56,348 bases of DNA, from NCBI GenBank assembly GCA_947474565.1, contig CANJIS010000015.1, forward strand, positions 1 to 56,348, given 5' to 3'. Numbering within the stretch: the stretch's first letter is position 1; every line of letters begins with the position of its first letter. A program made the position numbers and the translations under genes. The stretch comes from Alphaproteobacteria bacterium (GTDB taxonomy: Bacteria > Pseudomonadota > Alphaproteobacteria > Micropepsales > Micropepsaceae). The notes under the pieces were generated by a model. It searched no databases. It worked only from the letters and a program-made list of their open reading frames with translations, and was not told the origin of the DNA. Shown here piece after piece: positions 27,886 to 37,817 of this stretch.

Positions 27886-29586
27886 ATGAAATCTCTGGTT
27901 CTGGGATTGTTGTTCGCCGCCGCCCTGGCGCTTCCGGCAGACGCGCAGATCACCGAGACCGTGGCGCACAAGCATATGGTGGCTGCCGCCAATCCGCATG
28001 CGGCAGCGGCCGGACTTGAGATGCTGCGCGCCGGCGGCACGGCGGTGGATGCGGCCATCGCAACCCAATTGGTGCTGGGACTGGTCGAGCCGGAATCGTC
28101 GGGCATCGGCGGCGGCGCCTTTATGCTCGTCTTCGACAGCAAGAGCCGCAAAACCACCAGCTTTGACGGCCGTGAAATGGCGCCGGCTTCCGCCAAACCG
28201 AACATGTTCCTGGGCCCGGATGGAAATCCGCGCGGCCATTTCGACGCCATTCCCGGCGGATTGTCGGTGGGCATTCCCGGCGTGGTCGGCATGTTGGGGT
28301 TGGCGCATGACAAATACGGCAAGCTGCCCTGGGCGCAGCTGTTCCAGCCCGCTATCAAGCTGGCGGAATCAGGCTTCCCTGTCGGTCCCAAGCTTGCTCG
28401 CACCATCAAGAATTTCGCGCCGGGCGCCAAGATGCCGGATATTCGCGCGCACTTTTATCATGCCGACGGCACCACCTTGGCGGAAGGCGAGATCTACAAG
28501 AACCCGGAATATGCCGCGTCACTGAAGAAGATCGCGGCCGAAGGACCCGACGGTTTCTACAAAGGCGAAATAGCCGAGGCCATCATCCAGGCCGTGCAGC
28601 ATGCGCCCGGTCAGCAAGGCGGCATGACGATGGCCGATCTCGCCAATTACCGCGCCCAGGAACGCAGCCCGGTGTGCGGCGATTATCGTCAATATCATCT
28701 TTGTTCGATGGGCCCGCCCAGCTCCGGCGGTATCGCGGTGCTGCAGATATTGGGTGAATTGCAGCGCTTTCCTTCGTCCCAGCTTCAGCCGGGCACGGTG
28801 AGCAACGCGCATCTGTTTTCACAGGCCAGCAAGCTGGCGTATGCCGACCGCGCCAAATATCTGGGCGACCCCGCCTTTGTGCATGTGCCGATGGCGGGCC
28901 TGATCGACAAGAATTATCTGCGCAGCCGCGCCGCGCTGATCGATCCTGCCAAGGATATGGGCACCGCCCAGGCGGGCACGCCGCCGGATGAGAAACATGC
29001 GCGCTATGCCCCGCAAGTCAGTCCGGTGCTGCACGGCACCAGTCACCTGACCATCGTGGACGATGCCGGCAATGTGGTGGCGATGACCACGTCGGTGGAA
29101 TTCGTCTTCGGCGCGGAAATCATGGCCAAGGGCTTTATCCTCAACAACACCCTGACCGATTTCTCCTTCCAGCCGATGCGCGACGGCCTGCCTGTTGCCA
29201 ATGCGCCGGCCCCGGGCAAGCTGCCGCTTTCCGCCATGTCGCCCACCATTGTGTTCGACAAAGACCGGCGCTTCCTTCTGTCGGTGGGCTCCCCCGGCGG
29301 CCCGGCTATCATCGATTATGTCGCTCAGACCCTGTCGGGGATTCTGGACGGCAAAATGAGCATGAAGGACGCCATCGCCATGCCGCGCGAGCTGGCCATG
29401 AATGGCCCGACCCTGCTGGAAAATGGCCCCGGGGTGGACAAGCTGGCAGCCGCCCTGACCGCCATGGGTCATACCGTCCAGATCCCCAGCCAGGAAGGCA
29501 GCGGCCTGCACGGCATCATGCGGGTCAAGGACGGCTATATCGGGGCCGCCGACCCCCGCCGGGACGGCATAGCGCTGGGCGACTAG
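27886..29586 (+). CDS. ggt: Gamma-glutamyltransferase
   Basis: 566 residues with a signal peptide (MKSLVLGLLFAAALALPADA), so periplasmic. The N-terminal part has AANPHAAAAGLEMLRAGGTAVDAA and SGIGGGAFML. The autocatalytic nucleophile Thr is about residue 385 in HGTSHLTIVDDAGN; cleavage before it makes the two subunits. GSPGGPAIIDYV near the end is the gamma-glutamyl binding loop. It transfers or hydrolyses gamma-glutamyl groups of glutathione and related compounds. Position 386 is Ser where TTH is common elsewhere, which is a conservative change. Confidence 0.94.
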   Translation: MKSLVLGLLFAAALALPADAQITETVAHKHMVAAANPHAAAAGLEMLRAGGTAVDAAIATQLVLGLVEPESSGIGGGAFMLVFDSKSRKTTSFDGREMAPASAKPNMFLGPDGNPRGHFDAIPGGLSVGIPGVVGMLGLAHDKYGKLPWAQLFQPAIKLAESGFPVGPKLARTIKNFAPGAKMPDIRAHFYHADGTTLAEGEIYKNPEYAASLKKIAAEGPDGFYKGEIAEAIIQAVQHAPGQQGGMTMADLANYRAQERSPVCGDYRQYHLCSMGPPSSGGIAVLQILGELQRFPSSQLQPGTVSNAHLFSQASKLAYADRAKYLGDPAFVHVPMAGLIDKNYLRSRAALIDPAKDMGTAQAGTPPDEKHARYAPQVSPVLHGTSHLTIVDDAGNVVAMTTSVEFVFGAEIMAKGFILNNTLTDFSFQPMRDGLPVANAPAPGKLPLSAMSPTIVFDKDRRFLLSVGSPGGPAIIDYVAQTLSGILDGKMSMKDAIAMPRELAMNGPTLLENGPGVDKLAAALTAMGHTVQIPSQEGSGLHGIMRVKDGYIGAADPRRDGIALGD

Positions 29587-29606
29587 GGCCGATCGGCCCG
29601 ATTTTC
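29587..29606 (+). terminator. Probable ggt terminator
   Basis: GGGCCGATCGGCCC followed by GATTTTCC, directly after the ggt stop codon. Confidence 0.6.
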
Positions 29607-29771
29607 CTTGAAATAATGTTGCCCAAACTCCCCCTTTGGCGCGGAGCGCCTGAAAGGGGGCCAGCGCGCCTCGCCCTTGGAAGGGCTCGGCTAGGGCAAG
29701 GTTTTCTAAGCTCGCTTCGCTCGCCAGAAAACCTAAGCCAAGGCAGCGGGGGTTGGCCCAAAAGTGGCGGT

Positions 29772-29801
29772 TGACAGGGGGCGGGCCGAGCCCCTAAAAC
29801 C
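29772..29801 (+). promoter_or_regulatory. Candidate promoter of the rpmH operon
   Basis: Consensus TTGACA, an 18-base spacer and TAAAAC, 46 bases upstream of the rpmH start. The -35 is perfect; the -10 is weak, so the exact -10 is uncertain. Confidence 0.45.
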
Positions 29802-29846
29802 CGCCCTCTTTCGGGGCTTTTGCCCCTTTTTCGGAGCCTGGATCCC

Positions 29847-29981
29847 ATGAAGCGCACCTATCAACCGAGCAAACTCGTGCGCAAGCGTCGTCATGGTTTT
29901 CGCTCGCGCATGGCGACGGCCGGTGGCCGCAAGGTTCTGGCGCGCCGCCGGGCCCATGGCCGCAAGAAGCTCTCGGCCTGA
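29847..29981 (+). CDS. rpmH: 50S ribosomal protein L34
   Basis: 44 residues, [18 protein letters not shown] then [20 protein letters not shown] and RKKLSA: a complete and typical L34, very basic, part of the large ribosomal subunit. It heads the rpmH-rnpA-yidD-yidC-engB run. Its last 26 bases overlap the proposed rnpA start in another frame. Confidence 0.97.
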   Translation: MKRTYQPSKLVRKRRHGFRSRMATAGGRKVLARRRAHGRKKLSA

Positions 29982-30363
29982 GACGCTGTCGCTGACTTTA
30001 GCCCGTCTTACCCGGCGCGCCGATTTTCTGGCTGCCGCACGCGATATCCGCAAAGTCTCGGGCGTACTGACCCTGGAACTTACCAAGACACCTGTCATCG
30101 CGCTGAGCGATAGCCAAGCCCGCATCGGCTTTACGGCCAGCCGCAAGGCCGGCAATGCCGTGGCGCGCAATCGCGCCAAGCGGCGGATGCGCGCAGCGGC
30201 GCAGGAGCGCCTGCCTCTGGTCGCGCGCCCCGGCCATGACTATGTTCTGATCGCCCGCGCGGGCATTCTGACGCGGGATTTTCAGGCCCTGCTCGGCGAT
30301 CTTGATGCGGCGATGACGGCGGCCCATGCGAAGCTGGATTCCAGGCCGGGAGGCGTGTCTTGA
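29956..30363 (+). CDS. rnpA: Ribonuclease P protein component
   Basis: 135 residues from ATG 29956, which lies inside the 3' end of rpmH; the frame is open further upstream but that part has no RnpA resemblance. The family core is clear: [13 protein letters not shown] at the start, then the RNR-type motif in [23 protein letters not shown] that contacts the RNA subunit. It supports cleavage of pre-tRNA 5' leaders. No better start exists downstream because the first conserved Leu-Thr-Arg-Arg is at about codon 16. Long rpmH/rnpA overlap is known in some bacteria (Thermus), which supports this reading. Confidence 0.9.
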   Translation: MAARSSRPETLSLTLARLTRRADFLAAARDIRKVSGVLTLELTKTPVIALSDSQARIGFTASRKAGNAVARNRAKRRMRAAAQERLPLVARPGHDYVLIARAGILTRDFQALLGDLDAAMTAAHAKLDSRPGGVS

Positions 30364-30620
30364 GACTTGTGATGCGCCGTATCGCTGTGGCCGGGGTTGC
30401 CGGTCTTATTCGCTTCTATCGCCGGTTTCTGTCGCCGCTCACCCCGCCATCTTGCCGCTTTCATCCCACCTGTTCGGCCTATGCGCTGGAAGCGATTGAA
30501 ACACATGGCCCCGTGCGCGGGCTGATACTGGCAACGCGCCGTCTGTCGCGGTGCCATCCCATTTCTTTCCTCGGCGGCGGATCGGGTCTTGATCCTGTGC
30601 CTCACACCAAACATCGCTGA
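30360..30620 (+). CDS. yidD: YidD membrane protein insertion efficiency factor
   Basis: 86 residues. [20 protein letters not shown] then [20 protein letters not shown] and CHPISFLGG are the YidD signature with its conserved cysteines. It is a small peripheral inner membrane protein that assists YidC/Sec-dependent insertion. TTG 30360 overlaps the rnpA stop codon (TTGA) and is placed 6 bases after GGGAGG, so it is better than GTG 30369 or ATG 30372. It sits in the usual place between rnpA and yidC. Confidence 0.93.
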   Translation: MRLVMRRIAVAGVAGLIRFYRRFLSPLTPPSCRFHPTCSAYALEAIETHGPVRGLILATRRLSRCHPISFLGGGSGLDPVPHTKHR

Positions 30621-30622
30621 TC

Positions 30623-32392
30623 ATGGGCAACAACAAAAATCTCATTCTCGCTTTTGCGCTGTCGGCGCTTGTGCTGTTCGGCTGGCAGTATTTCGTCGCC
30701 ATGCCGCAGATGAAGGCCGACCAGGCGCGTCAGGCAACGCTAAGCCAACAGAGCAAGACCAAGCCCGCGACCGCGCCCGGCGCCAATCTGGGCCTGCCGT
30801 CTGGCGGCAACGCCCATATGAGCCGCGAGAATGCGCTGAAGGCAGGCGGCGACCGGGTGGCGATCGACACTCCGATGGTGGATGGCTCGATCGCGCTGAA
30901 GGGCGCGCGTCTGGATGATTTGCGTCTGAAGAAATATCGCGAGACCCCTGACCCCAACAGCCCTGAGATCGTGCTGCTGGCGCCCAAGAGTACCGACTAT
31001 CCCTACTACGCCCAGTTCGGCTGGATCGGCGCCGGCCGCGGCATTTCCGTGCCGGGCGACCAGACGGTGTGGACGCAGACGGGCGGCACAGCGCTGTCGC
31101 CGGGCCACCCTGTCACGCTGTCCTGGGACAATGGTCAGGGCCTGACCTTCAACCGCACCATCAGCGTTGACGAACAATATATGTTCAACGTGGCGGACAG
31201 CGTGGTGAACAAGTCCGGCCAGAACGCCACCCTGTTTCCCTTTGCCTATGTGGCGCGCGAAGGCGTGCCTCCGGTCGCTTCCACCTATATTCTGCACCTT
31301 GGTTTTGTCGGCGTCGCGAACAACAGCGAAGTGGACGCCAAGTATGATGATTTCAAGGAATCCGGCACGACGCCCAAGACATTCTCCTCCACCGGCGGCT
31401 GGGTCGGCATCACCGACAAATACTGGATGGCCGCCGTCATCCCGCCCCAGAACGAAGTCTATAATGGCGCCTATCTCGGCTCGGACATCAATCCGGCCAC
31501 CAAGGCCTATCAGGCCAATTACCGGCTTTCCCAGCGCGATATCGCGTCAGGCAGCAGCGTCACCGTTACGCATCGTCTGTTCGCCGGCGCCAAGGTGGTG
31601 GACATTCTGCGCGGCTATCAGAACAGCCAGAACATTTCCCGCTTCGACAATGCCGTGGACTGGGGCTGGTTCTGGTTCATCACCCAGCCTTTGTTCTGGC
31701 TGCTGGACCAGTTCTACAAGCTGATCGGCAATTTCGGCCTCGCCATCCTGATGCTGACCGTGGTGGTGAAGCTGATTTTCTTCCCGCTGGCCAACACCTC
31801 CTTCAAATCGATGGGCAAGATGAAGAAGGTCCAGCCCGAGATGGAGCGCCTGAAGAAGGTGCACAAGGATGATCCGCAGGCGCAGCAGCTTGCGATCATG
31901 GAGCTGTACAAGAAAGAGAAGATCAATCCGCTGGCCGGCTGTCTGCCGATCCTGATTCAGATTCCCGTGTTCTTCTCGCTCTATAAGGTGCTGTTCATCA
32001 CCATCGAAATGCGCCATGCGCCTTTCTATGGCTGGGTTCACGATCTGTCGGCGCCCGATCCCACCTCTATCTTCAATCTGTTCGGATTGATCCCTTACGA
32101 TCCCCACCTCTATCTGCCAGCTCTGATCGCGTCGCTGGGCGTGTGGCCGATCCTGATGGGCGCCACACAGTTCGTTCAGACCAAGCTGAATCCGCCGCCG
32201 CCCGATCCGGTGCAGGCGCGCATGTTCAGCCTGATGCCGCTGGTCTTCACGGTGATGTTCGCCACCTTCCCGGCGGGTCTGGTGATCTATTACACCTGGA
32301 ACAACCTGCTTACCGTCGCGCAGCAATGGTACATCATGCGCAAAGAAGGGGTTGAGATTCACCTGTTCAAGAGCGGCAAGTCCGGTGCGTGA
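30623..32392 (+). CDS. yidC: Membrane protein insertase YidC
   Basis: 589 residues, Gram-negative type. An N-terminal helix (NLILAFALSALVLFGWQYFV) precedes a large periplasmic beta-supersandwich domain (about 70-350). The conserved C-terminal insertase bundle follows: FGLAILMLTVVVKLIFFPLANTSF with the hydrophilic-groove Arg/Lys region, PLAGCLPILIQIPVFFSLYKVL and YYTWNNLLTVAQQW. It inserts and folds inner membrane proteins with or without SecYEG. It starts 2 bases after yidD and overlaps engB by 8 bases. Confidence 0.97.
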   Translation: MGNNKNLILAFALSALVLFGWQYFVAMPQMKADQARQATLSQQSKTKPATAPGANLGLPSGGNAHMSRENALKAGGDRVAIDTPMVDGSIALKGARLDDLRLKKYRETPDPNSPEIVLLAPKSTDYPYYAQFGWIGAGRGISVPGDQTVWTQTGGTALSPGHPVTLSWDNGQGLTFNRTISVDEQYMFNVADSVVNKSGQNATLFPFAYVAREGVPPVASTYILHLGFVGVANNSEVDAKYDDFKESGTTPKTFSSTGGWVGITDKYWMAAVIPPQNEVYNGAYLGSDINPATKAYQANYRLSQRDIASGSSVTVTHRLFAGAKVVDILRGYQNSQNISRFDNAVDWGWFWFITQPLFWLLDQFYKLIGNFGLAILMLTVVVKLIFFPLANTSFKSMGKMKKVQPEMERLKKVHKDDPQAQQLAIMELYKKEKINPLAGCLPILIQIPVFFSLYKVLFITIEMRHAPFYGWVHDLSAPDPTSIFNLFGLIPYDPHLYLPALIASLGVWPILMGATQFVQTKLNPPPPDPVQARMFSLMPLVFTVMFATFPAGLVIYYTWNNLLTVAQQWYIMRKEGVEIHLFKSGKSGA

Positions 32393-32999
32393 CGAGAAGG
32401 CGCGCCTGCTTTTTGCCGGGCCGTGCGACTTCATCTGGGGCAGCAGCAGGATCGACAATCTGCCGCCGCAAACCCTGCCCGAAGTGGCGTTTGTCGGCCG
32501 TTCCAATGTCGGCAAGTCATCGCTGATCAACGCCCTGACAGGACGCAAGACCGTGGCGCGGGTTTCCCAGACACCGGGCCGCACGCGAGAACTCAACTTC
32601 TTCAATCTGGGCGGCGAGCTGATTCTGGTGGACCTGCCGGGCTATGGCTATGCCAAAGCCTCCAAGACCGACGCGATGGAATGGCAGACGCTCGCCTTCA
32701 GCTATATGAGCGGGCGGGCGACCCTGGCGCGTGTCTGTGTCCTGATCGACTCGCGGCGCGGCGTGATGCCCAGCGACCTGGCGGTGATGGAATTGCTGGA
32801 CCGTTCCGCCGTTTCCTATGAGCTGGTGCTGACCAAGGCGGATGAACTCAAACCCGGCGCGGCCGAGCGCCTGGCCGAGGACATCCGGGCCGAAGGCCGC
32901 AAGCACACCGCGGCCCTGGCCGAAATGGCGATCACGTCTGCCCAGACCGGCGCAGGAATAGACGCCCTGCAAAGCCAATTGGCGGCACTGGCCCGCTAG
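32385..32999 (+). CDS. engB: Ribosome biogenesis GTPase EngB (YihA/YsxC)
   Basis: 204 residues from GTG 32385, which overlaps the yidC 3' end by 8 bases; the open frame extends to an ATG at 32352 inside yidC, but the family start is at [14 protein letters not shown]1 is [12 protein letters not shown]2 lies in [16 protein letters not shown]3 is DLPGYGYA and G4 is TKAD. It acts in assembly of the 50S subunit. Placement behind yidC is common in alphaproteobacteria. Confidence 0.95.
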   Translation: MRDEKARLLFAGPCDFIWGSSRIDNLPPQTLPEVAFVGRSNVGKSSLINALTGRKTVARVSQTPGRTRELNFFNLGGELILVDLPGYGYAKASKTDAMEWQTLAFSYMSGRATLARVCVLIDSRRGVMPSDLAVMELLDRSAVSYELVLTKADELKPGAAERLAEDIRAEGRKHTAALAEMAITSAQTGAGIDALQSQLAALAR

Positions 33000-33031
33000 T
33001 CTATAAGGCCCCGGACTTTCCGGGACTGGCC

Positions 33032-33958
33032 ATGGCGGGCGTTGAAGAAACCGAACGGGAAAAGGACCTGCGCACACTGGTGCGCTGGCGCCAGACCGGC
33101 GAAGTGCTGGTCGAGGCTCTGCCTTACATCCTGAAATATGACCAGAAGACCATCGTGGTGAAGTATGGCGGCAACGCCATGACCGGCACCGGCACCGATG
33201 ATTTTTCCCAGGACATCGTTCTGATGAAGCAGACCGGCATCGACCCGGTCGTGGTGCATGGCGGCGGGCCGCAGATCGGCGCCATGCTGAAGAAGCTGAA
33301 TATACAATCCAGCTTTGTTGACGGCTTGCGCATCACCGACGAAGCGGCGGTGGAAATTGTCGAGATGGTGCTGACCGGCTCGATCAACAAGCAGATTGTC
33401 ACCGGCATCAATGCCGCCGGTGGCCGCGCTATCGGCCTGTCGGGCAAGGACGGCAATCTGGTGGTGGCCAAGAAGCTGGATCTGATCCGGACCGATCCGG
33501 CCACCGGCAAGACCGAACGCGTGGATCTGGGTTTTGTCGGTGAGCCCGACAAGGTCAATCCCGAAGTGCTGCATTCCATCATGAAATCCGAAACCATTCC
33601 GGTGATCGCGCCCATCGGCGTGGGCCCGAAAGGCGAGACCTTCAACATCAATGCCGACACCGTTGCCGGCGCGGTGGCTTGCGCGTTGAACGCCGAACGC
33701 CTGATCCTGCTGACCGATGTGGAAGGCGTGCTGGATCAGGAAAAGAAGCTGATCCCGCGCCTCACCTTGCGCGAAGCGCGCGAGCTGATCGCCAACGGCA
33801 CGATTTCCGGCGGCATGATCCCCAAAATTCAGACCGCCATCGATGCAGTGGAAGGCGGCGTCAATGCCGCCGTCATTCTGGACGGGCGCATTCCCCATGT
33901 GCTGCTGCTTGAATTGTTCACCGAGCATGGCGCGGGAACATTGATCACGGCCGGTTAA
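33032..33958 (+). CDS. argB: Acetylglutamate kinase
   Basis: 308 residues. The alphaproteobacterial N-terminal extension ([20 protein letters not shown]) precedes GGNAM and [17 protein letters not shown], which form the nucleotide and substrate site. [19 protein letters not shown]-like and [25 protein letters not shown] mark the rest of the amino-acid kinase fold. It phosphorylates N-acetylglutamate in arginine synthesis and is usually feedback-inhibited by arginine in forms with the N-terminal helix. It lies 32 bases after engB. Confidence 0.96.
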   Translation: MAGVEETEREKDLRTLVRWRQTGEVLVEALPYILKYDQKTIVVKYGGNAMTGTGTDDFSQDIVLMKQTGIDPVVVHGGGPQIGAMLKKLNIQSSFVDGLRITDEAAVEIVEMVLTGSINKQIVTGINAAGGRAIGLSGKDGNLVVAKKLDLIRTDPATGKTERVDLGFVGEPDKVNPEVLHSIMKSETIPVIAPIGVGPKGETFNINADTVAGAVACALNAERLILLTDVEGVLDQEKKLIPRLTLREARELIANGTISGGMIPKIQTAIDAVEGGVNAAVILDGRIPHVLLLELFTEHGAGTLITAG

Positions 33959-34907
33959 ATGCGAGCGGGATTCTTGACGGTCGCGGGCCTGGCGCTGTTG
34001 TGCCTGTTGCCGCGCCCGGCCAAAGCCGATCTCAAGATATGCAACCGCACCAGCTATGTGCTGGAGGCTGCCACCCAGACCATCGTGAAGAATACCGAAA
34101 GCCTGACTCATGGCTGGATTCACCTGACACCCGGCAATTGCGCCGTGGCGGTCAAGGGCGAGCTGAATGGCGCCAGCTATATGGTCTATGCCCGCTCATC
34201 GCTTGCCCATGCCGGGCCGCCGCGGGCTTGGGGCGGTTCTTTTCCCGTCTGCGTCAAGGATGAAGACTTTACGCTGCACCAGGCTGTGACCCAGCCCTAT
34301 TGCACCGCGTCTGATACCTTCGCCCTGCCCTTCGCGCCGGTGAACATCAAGGACCGCCGCGATTGGACCATGGCCCTGGACGAAACCCCCGCCCTGCCAT
34401 CGCTGGTCGCGGCGCAACTGGCAGGCGTCAAAAGACTGCTGGCCGACAATGGCTATAAGGTGGGCGCGATCAATGGCGCGCCCAGCAAGCCAACTCAGGC
34501 GGCGCTGACCGATTTTCGGAAGAAAGCCAATTTCAAGCCCGGTGACGGCAATGACCTTCTGTTCGTCGCGCTGGAGAAACAGGCCCTGACCAAGGCCGCG
34601 CCGCAAGGCTATGCCGTGTGCAACGACACCGCCGAACCGCTGGTGGCGGATCGCCCCCAAATCCTGTGCCCAAGCGATGACCACGCCCCTGGGCGGCAAC
34701 GCTGTTTATCTGCTGGCGCAGAAACTCAACGGCACCGTACTGGTGGGTGGAACGGAGAAATTCTGCACCGCTGCCGGCGCCTTTGAAGTGCAGGGGCGCG
34801 CCGATTGCGCCCGGCGCGGCATGGCGGAAGCGGGGTTCATCCAGACCGCCGGCAAAGGCGCGCCCGGCTTTGTCGCCCATATCGGCGATACGGGTCTTGT
34901 TCGATAA
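33959..34907 (+). pseudogene. Secreted DUF1036 protein broken by a small frameshifting loss
   Basis: The first frame (ATG 33959, directly after the argB stop) encodes a signal peptide ending PAKA and a DUF1036 domain (LKICNRTSYVLEAATQ, HGWIHLTPGNCAVAVKGEL). A peptidoglycan-binding-like segment follows (LLADNGYKVGAINGAPSKPTQAAL), then the beginning of a second DUF1036 domain, GYAVCNDTA. The frame then turns to shadow. The second domain continues in the next frame as RWWRIAPKSCAQAMTTPL to the stop at 34907. About 15 residues normally found between CNET and GWW are missing, so the break is a short deletion near 34625-34645 rather than a single-base error. Confidence 0.75.
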
Positions 34908-34921
34908 TCAGCGCTTGGCGG

Positions 34922-36160
34922 TTAGGAGAGCTGCCAGCTCATCTCTTCCGGGGTCATGGGATAGCTCACCCCGTTGCGCGCCGGCATCAAAGCATGCGCC
35001 GGCAGATTCATCACAAAAGTCTGAAGTTTGAAGGCAATGCGCGGGGAAAGTCCGGCATGCCAGGCCAGCGCCACCAACGGACCGGCGCGGCCGGAACTCA
35101 AGATCCGGCGCACATTGGCGGCGGGGACGCGCCCCAGTTCACAGAGGGCGAGAATCACAGTTTCGCGTTGGCCGGCCAGCGCCGCGTCTTCAATGAAATC
35201 GGCATTGAGGCGATTTTCCACCTTGGCCTTGGCGACGCTTTCCGCAGCGGCGACCTGCAGTGCGGCAGTATCCACCTTGTCTTCCAGCCGCAGGCGCAGC
35301 TGACGGCCCAGATGCTGCCGCGTGGCGTCGGAAAGATCATGGCGGGCAGCGAGCGTTTCAATGATCACGGCGCCGACAAAGCCCGCGATACGCCGGATGG
35401 CGCGGGCCGAAAGATCGGCGCGCAAGGCCAGCGGCAATTGCCAGGATTCGATTTCTTCCGCCTCTTTCAGAACCAGGTCCAGCGTGGCCTTGCGAATCTT
35501 GGCGTTGGGATTGACCAGCAGCGTCGCCACGGTGGAGACATCCATCGACTGCACCAGCTTGTCGGAGACCTGCTCACTCAAGGGGCGGCGGCGGGCTACC
35601 GCCGTCAGTACTTCGCGCACCTGGCCGCAGGCAATGATCTCGATCAGGTCGGTGTCCGACAGCAGCGGAGAATATTCCAGCACCGGGGCGGCGACGATGT
35701 GCTCCAGATCGCGCGCCAGCGCCAGCACCACATGCTTGGGAATGTTGGTCAGATTCTTTATTTCTTCGGCCAAGGACGCGCGAACGCGGACAGCGGAATC
35801 CGTCGCCAGATATTCCAGCGTCTCGATCGTGAGCGTGAAAATGTGATTGGCTTCGTCCCGGTCAAGACCCGGCATCAACCGCGCAATCTTCACCGCCAGT
35901 TCGATGCGGACATTTTGGTCATCATCATCGGCCAAAAGGCGATTGGTGATCGCAGGCGTGGCAGGGTTTGCGGCAACCGCAGCGCGGGTGGCGGGCGCAC
36001 CATGCTGCGCCAGATACTGCAGCACGGCATCGCCGGCATCGGCTGCTTGCGCGAGCTCTGCTTGGGATTCACGCGTGCGCACTTCCAGAATGTCGAGCGC
36101 ATGACGCGGCGCAAGGCCGGTCTGGCCGCTCAAATCCTGATAAGGCGCGGGCTTTTCCAT
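34922..36160 (-). CDS. DUF2336 domain-containing protein
   Basis: 412 residues from ATG 36160, chosen because AGGGAAG lies 6 bases before it; the frame is open to 36247. The chain is almost entirely helical with HEAT-like repetition (AVAANPATPAITNRLLADDDD, LATDSAVRVRASLAEEIKN, LLVNPNAKIRKATLDLVL), typical of DUF2336 proteins of alphaproteobacteria. No catalytic motif is visible. It is probably a cytoplasmic scaffold; its partner is unknown. It faces the DUF1036 gene convergently and is divergent from the HAD nucleotidase gene. Confidence 0.85.
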   Translation of the reverse strand: MEKPAPYQDLSGQTGLAPRHALDILEVRTRESQAELAQAADAGDAVLQYLAQHGAPATRAAVAANPATPAITNRLLADDDDQNVRIELAVKIARLMPGLDRDEANHIFTLTIETLEYLATDSAVRVRASLAEEIKNLTNIPKHVVLALARDLEHIVAAPVLEYSPLLSDTDLIEIIACGQVREVLTAVARRRPLSEQVSDKLVQSMDVSTVATLLVNPNAKIRKATLDLVLKEAEEIESWQLPLALRADLSARAIRRIAGFVGAVIIETLAARHDLSDATRQHLGRQLRLRLEDKVDTAALQVAAAESVAKAKVENRLNADFIEDAALAGQRETVILALCELGRVPAANVRRILSSGRAGPLVALAWHAGLSPRIAFKLQTFVMNLPAHALMPARNGVSYPMTPEEMSWQLS

Positions 36161-36277
36161 CGGTTCTTCCCTGACCGCCATTGTCCGGGGAAGGCGCTTA
36201 AGGCCTGTTAAACAAGCTTGGTTTCTGGCCGTTAACAAACTTGCCACTGACGCGGCTTAAGGCCATGTTTGCCCGCC

Positions 36278-36997
36278 ATGTCACAATTCTCACCCCTGGA
36301 AACAAGCGCGGCGGCGACTTTTGGCCCCGACTTCCGGCATGTGACCCATTGGGTGTTTGATCTGGACAACACCCTGTACCGCGCCGACAACGGCATCTTC
36401 GCCCGCATTGACGCCCGAATGACGCAGTTCGTCTCCCAGCATCTCAAGCTGGAGCGGGATGCCGCGCGCAGTTTGCAGAAATCGCTGTACCGCGATCACG
36501 GCACCACACTGAACGGGCTGATCAAACTCCATGGCATCGATCCGGAGCCTTATCTGGATTATGTACACGACATCGATCTTTCCGATCTTCATGCCGATCC
36601 CGCGCTGGGATTCGCGATCGAGCGGCTGCCCGGCCGCCGCTATATCTTCACCAATGGCTGCGCCCGTCATGCCGCGCGCATTCTGGAGCGGCTGGGCCTG
36701 ACGCATCTGTTTTCGGAGGTGTGGGACATCCGCACTATCGGCTTTGCGCCCAAGCCGGAACCGCAAGCCTATGCCCGCATTCTGGCGCATGGCGGCTTTG
36801 CGCCGGGAGCAAGCGCCATGTTCGAAGACATCGCCCGCAACCTGGCTGAGCCGCATCGGCTGGGCATGACCACGGTATGGCTGAATACCGGTGCGGTGTG
36901 GGACCGGCAGGGACCGGAATTTCCGGTTGCTTCGGCCAGCCATATCGACCATGAAACCAAAGACCTCACCTCTTTCCTCAATCGCATCCGGATTTGA
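36278..36997 (+). CDS. HAD-type pyrimidine 5'-nucleotidase
   Basis: 239 residues. HAD motif I is FDLDNTLY near residue 25, motif II is IFTNGC, a Lys in FAPKPEP serves motif III, and motif IV is FEDIARNL. The DNTLY form with an all-helical cap matches the pyrimidine 5'-nucleotidase/SDT1-like subgroup that dephosphorylates UMP/CMP. ATG 36278 is the likely start although its ribosome binding site is poor. The gene ends 1 base before dapD and probably belongs to the dapD-dapE-murI transcript. Confidence 0.85.
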   Translation: MSQFSPLETSAAATFGPDFRHVTHWVFDLDNTLYRADNGIFARIDARMTQFVSQHLKLERDAARSLQKSLYRDHGTTLNGLIKLHGIDPEPYLDYVHDIDLSDLHADPALGFAIERLPGRRYIFTNGCARHAARILERLGLTHLFSEVWDIRTIGFAPKPEPQAYARILAHGGFAPGASAMFEDIARNLAEPHRLGMTTVWLNTGAVWDRQGPEFPVASASHIDHETKDLTSFLNRIRI

Positions 36998-36998
36998 C

Positions 36999-37817
36999 AT
37001 GACCGATTTGGAACGCCGCGTCGAAGCTGCCTGGGAAACCCGGGACACGCTGAACACTGCCAGCAAGGGCGAAGCGCGCGACGCCGTCGAAGCGGCGCTG
37101 AACGGATTGGATGATGGCAGTCTGCGCGTTGCGGAAAAGGTGAATGGCGAATGGCAGGTGCATCAATGGCTGAAGAAGGCCGTGCTGCTGTCCTTCCGCC
37201 TGAACGACAACAAGGTCATTGCCGATGCCCCCGGTGGCGCGGTTTGGTGGGACAAGGTGGATTCCAAATTCGTAGGCTGGGATGAAGCCCGCTTCCGCGC
37301 CGCCGGGTTCCGCGCCGTGCCGGGTGCGGTGGTGCGCCGTTCTGCTTTCATCGCCAAAGGCGCGGTGTTGATGCCGTCTTTCGTCAATGTCGGCGCCCGC
37401 GTGGGCGAAGGCACCATGATCGACACCTGGGCCACCGTCGGTTCCTGCGCGCAGGTGGGAAGCCATTGCCACATTTCAGGCGGCGCCGGGCTTGGCGGCG
37501 TGCTGGAACCGCTGCAAGCCAGCCCCACCATCATCGAAGATAATTGCTTCATTGGCGCCCGCGCCGAAGTGGCGGAAGGCGTGATCGTTGGCGAAGGCAG
37601 CGTGCTTTCCATGGGCGTTTATCTGTCCGGCTCGACCAAGATCGTGGACCGCGCCACCGGCGAAGTCTTTCTGGGCAAAGTGCCGCCTTATTCGGTGGTG
37701 GTCTCCGGATCATTGCCCCAGGCCAAAGGTCCGTCGCTTTACTGCGCCGTGATCGTCAAGCGGGTGGACGAGAAGACCCGCGCCAAAACCTCGATCAATG
37801 AATTGCTGCGTGACTGA
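36999..37817 (+). CDS. dapD: Tetrahydrodipicolinate N-succinyltransferase
   Basis: 272 residues. The helical N-terminal domain ([15 protein letters not shown]) is followed by a left-handed beta-helix of hexapeptide repeats ([58 protein letters not shown]). It transfers succinyl from succinyl-CoA to tetrahydrodipicolinate in lysine/meso-DAP synthesis. The start is ATG 36999 directly after the nucleotidase stop; the longer frame is an extension within that gene. It overlaps dapE by 1 base (TGATG). Confidence 0.96.
   Translation: MTDLERRVEAAWETRDTLNTASKGEARDAVEAALNGLDDGSLRVAEKVNGEWQVHQWLKKAVLLSFRLNDNKVIADAPGGAVWWDKVDSKFVGWDEARFRAAGFRAVPGAVVRRSAFIAKGAVLMPSFVNVGARVGEGTMIDTWATVGSCAQVGSHCHISGGAGLGGVLEPLQASPTIIEDNCFIGARAEVAEGVIVGEGSVLSMGVYLSGSTKIVDRATGEVFLGKVPPYSVVVSGSLPQAKGPSLYCAVIVKRVDEKTRAKTSINELLRD

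Larger units (their letters stand above)
29587..29846. other. Intergenic region with several hairpins before rpmH
   Basis: It holds a GGGCCGATCGGCCC palindrome with TTTT after it (29587-29606, probable ggt terminator), a hairpin CCCCCTTT-GGCGC-GGA-GCGCC-TG-AAAGGGGG (about 29631-29660), and AGGTTTTCT / AGAAAACCT arms around a CGCTTCGCTCG core (about 29699-29734). TTGACA at 29772-29777 with TAAAAC 18 bases later is a candidate promoter for the rpmH operon. No gene is seen. Confidence 0.6.

Noticed and set aside
29700-29990. Replication origin near rpmH-rnpA
   Set aside because: No dnaA gene and no cluster of TTATCCACA-like boxes is visible.
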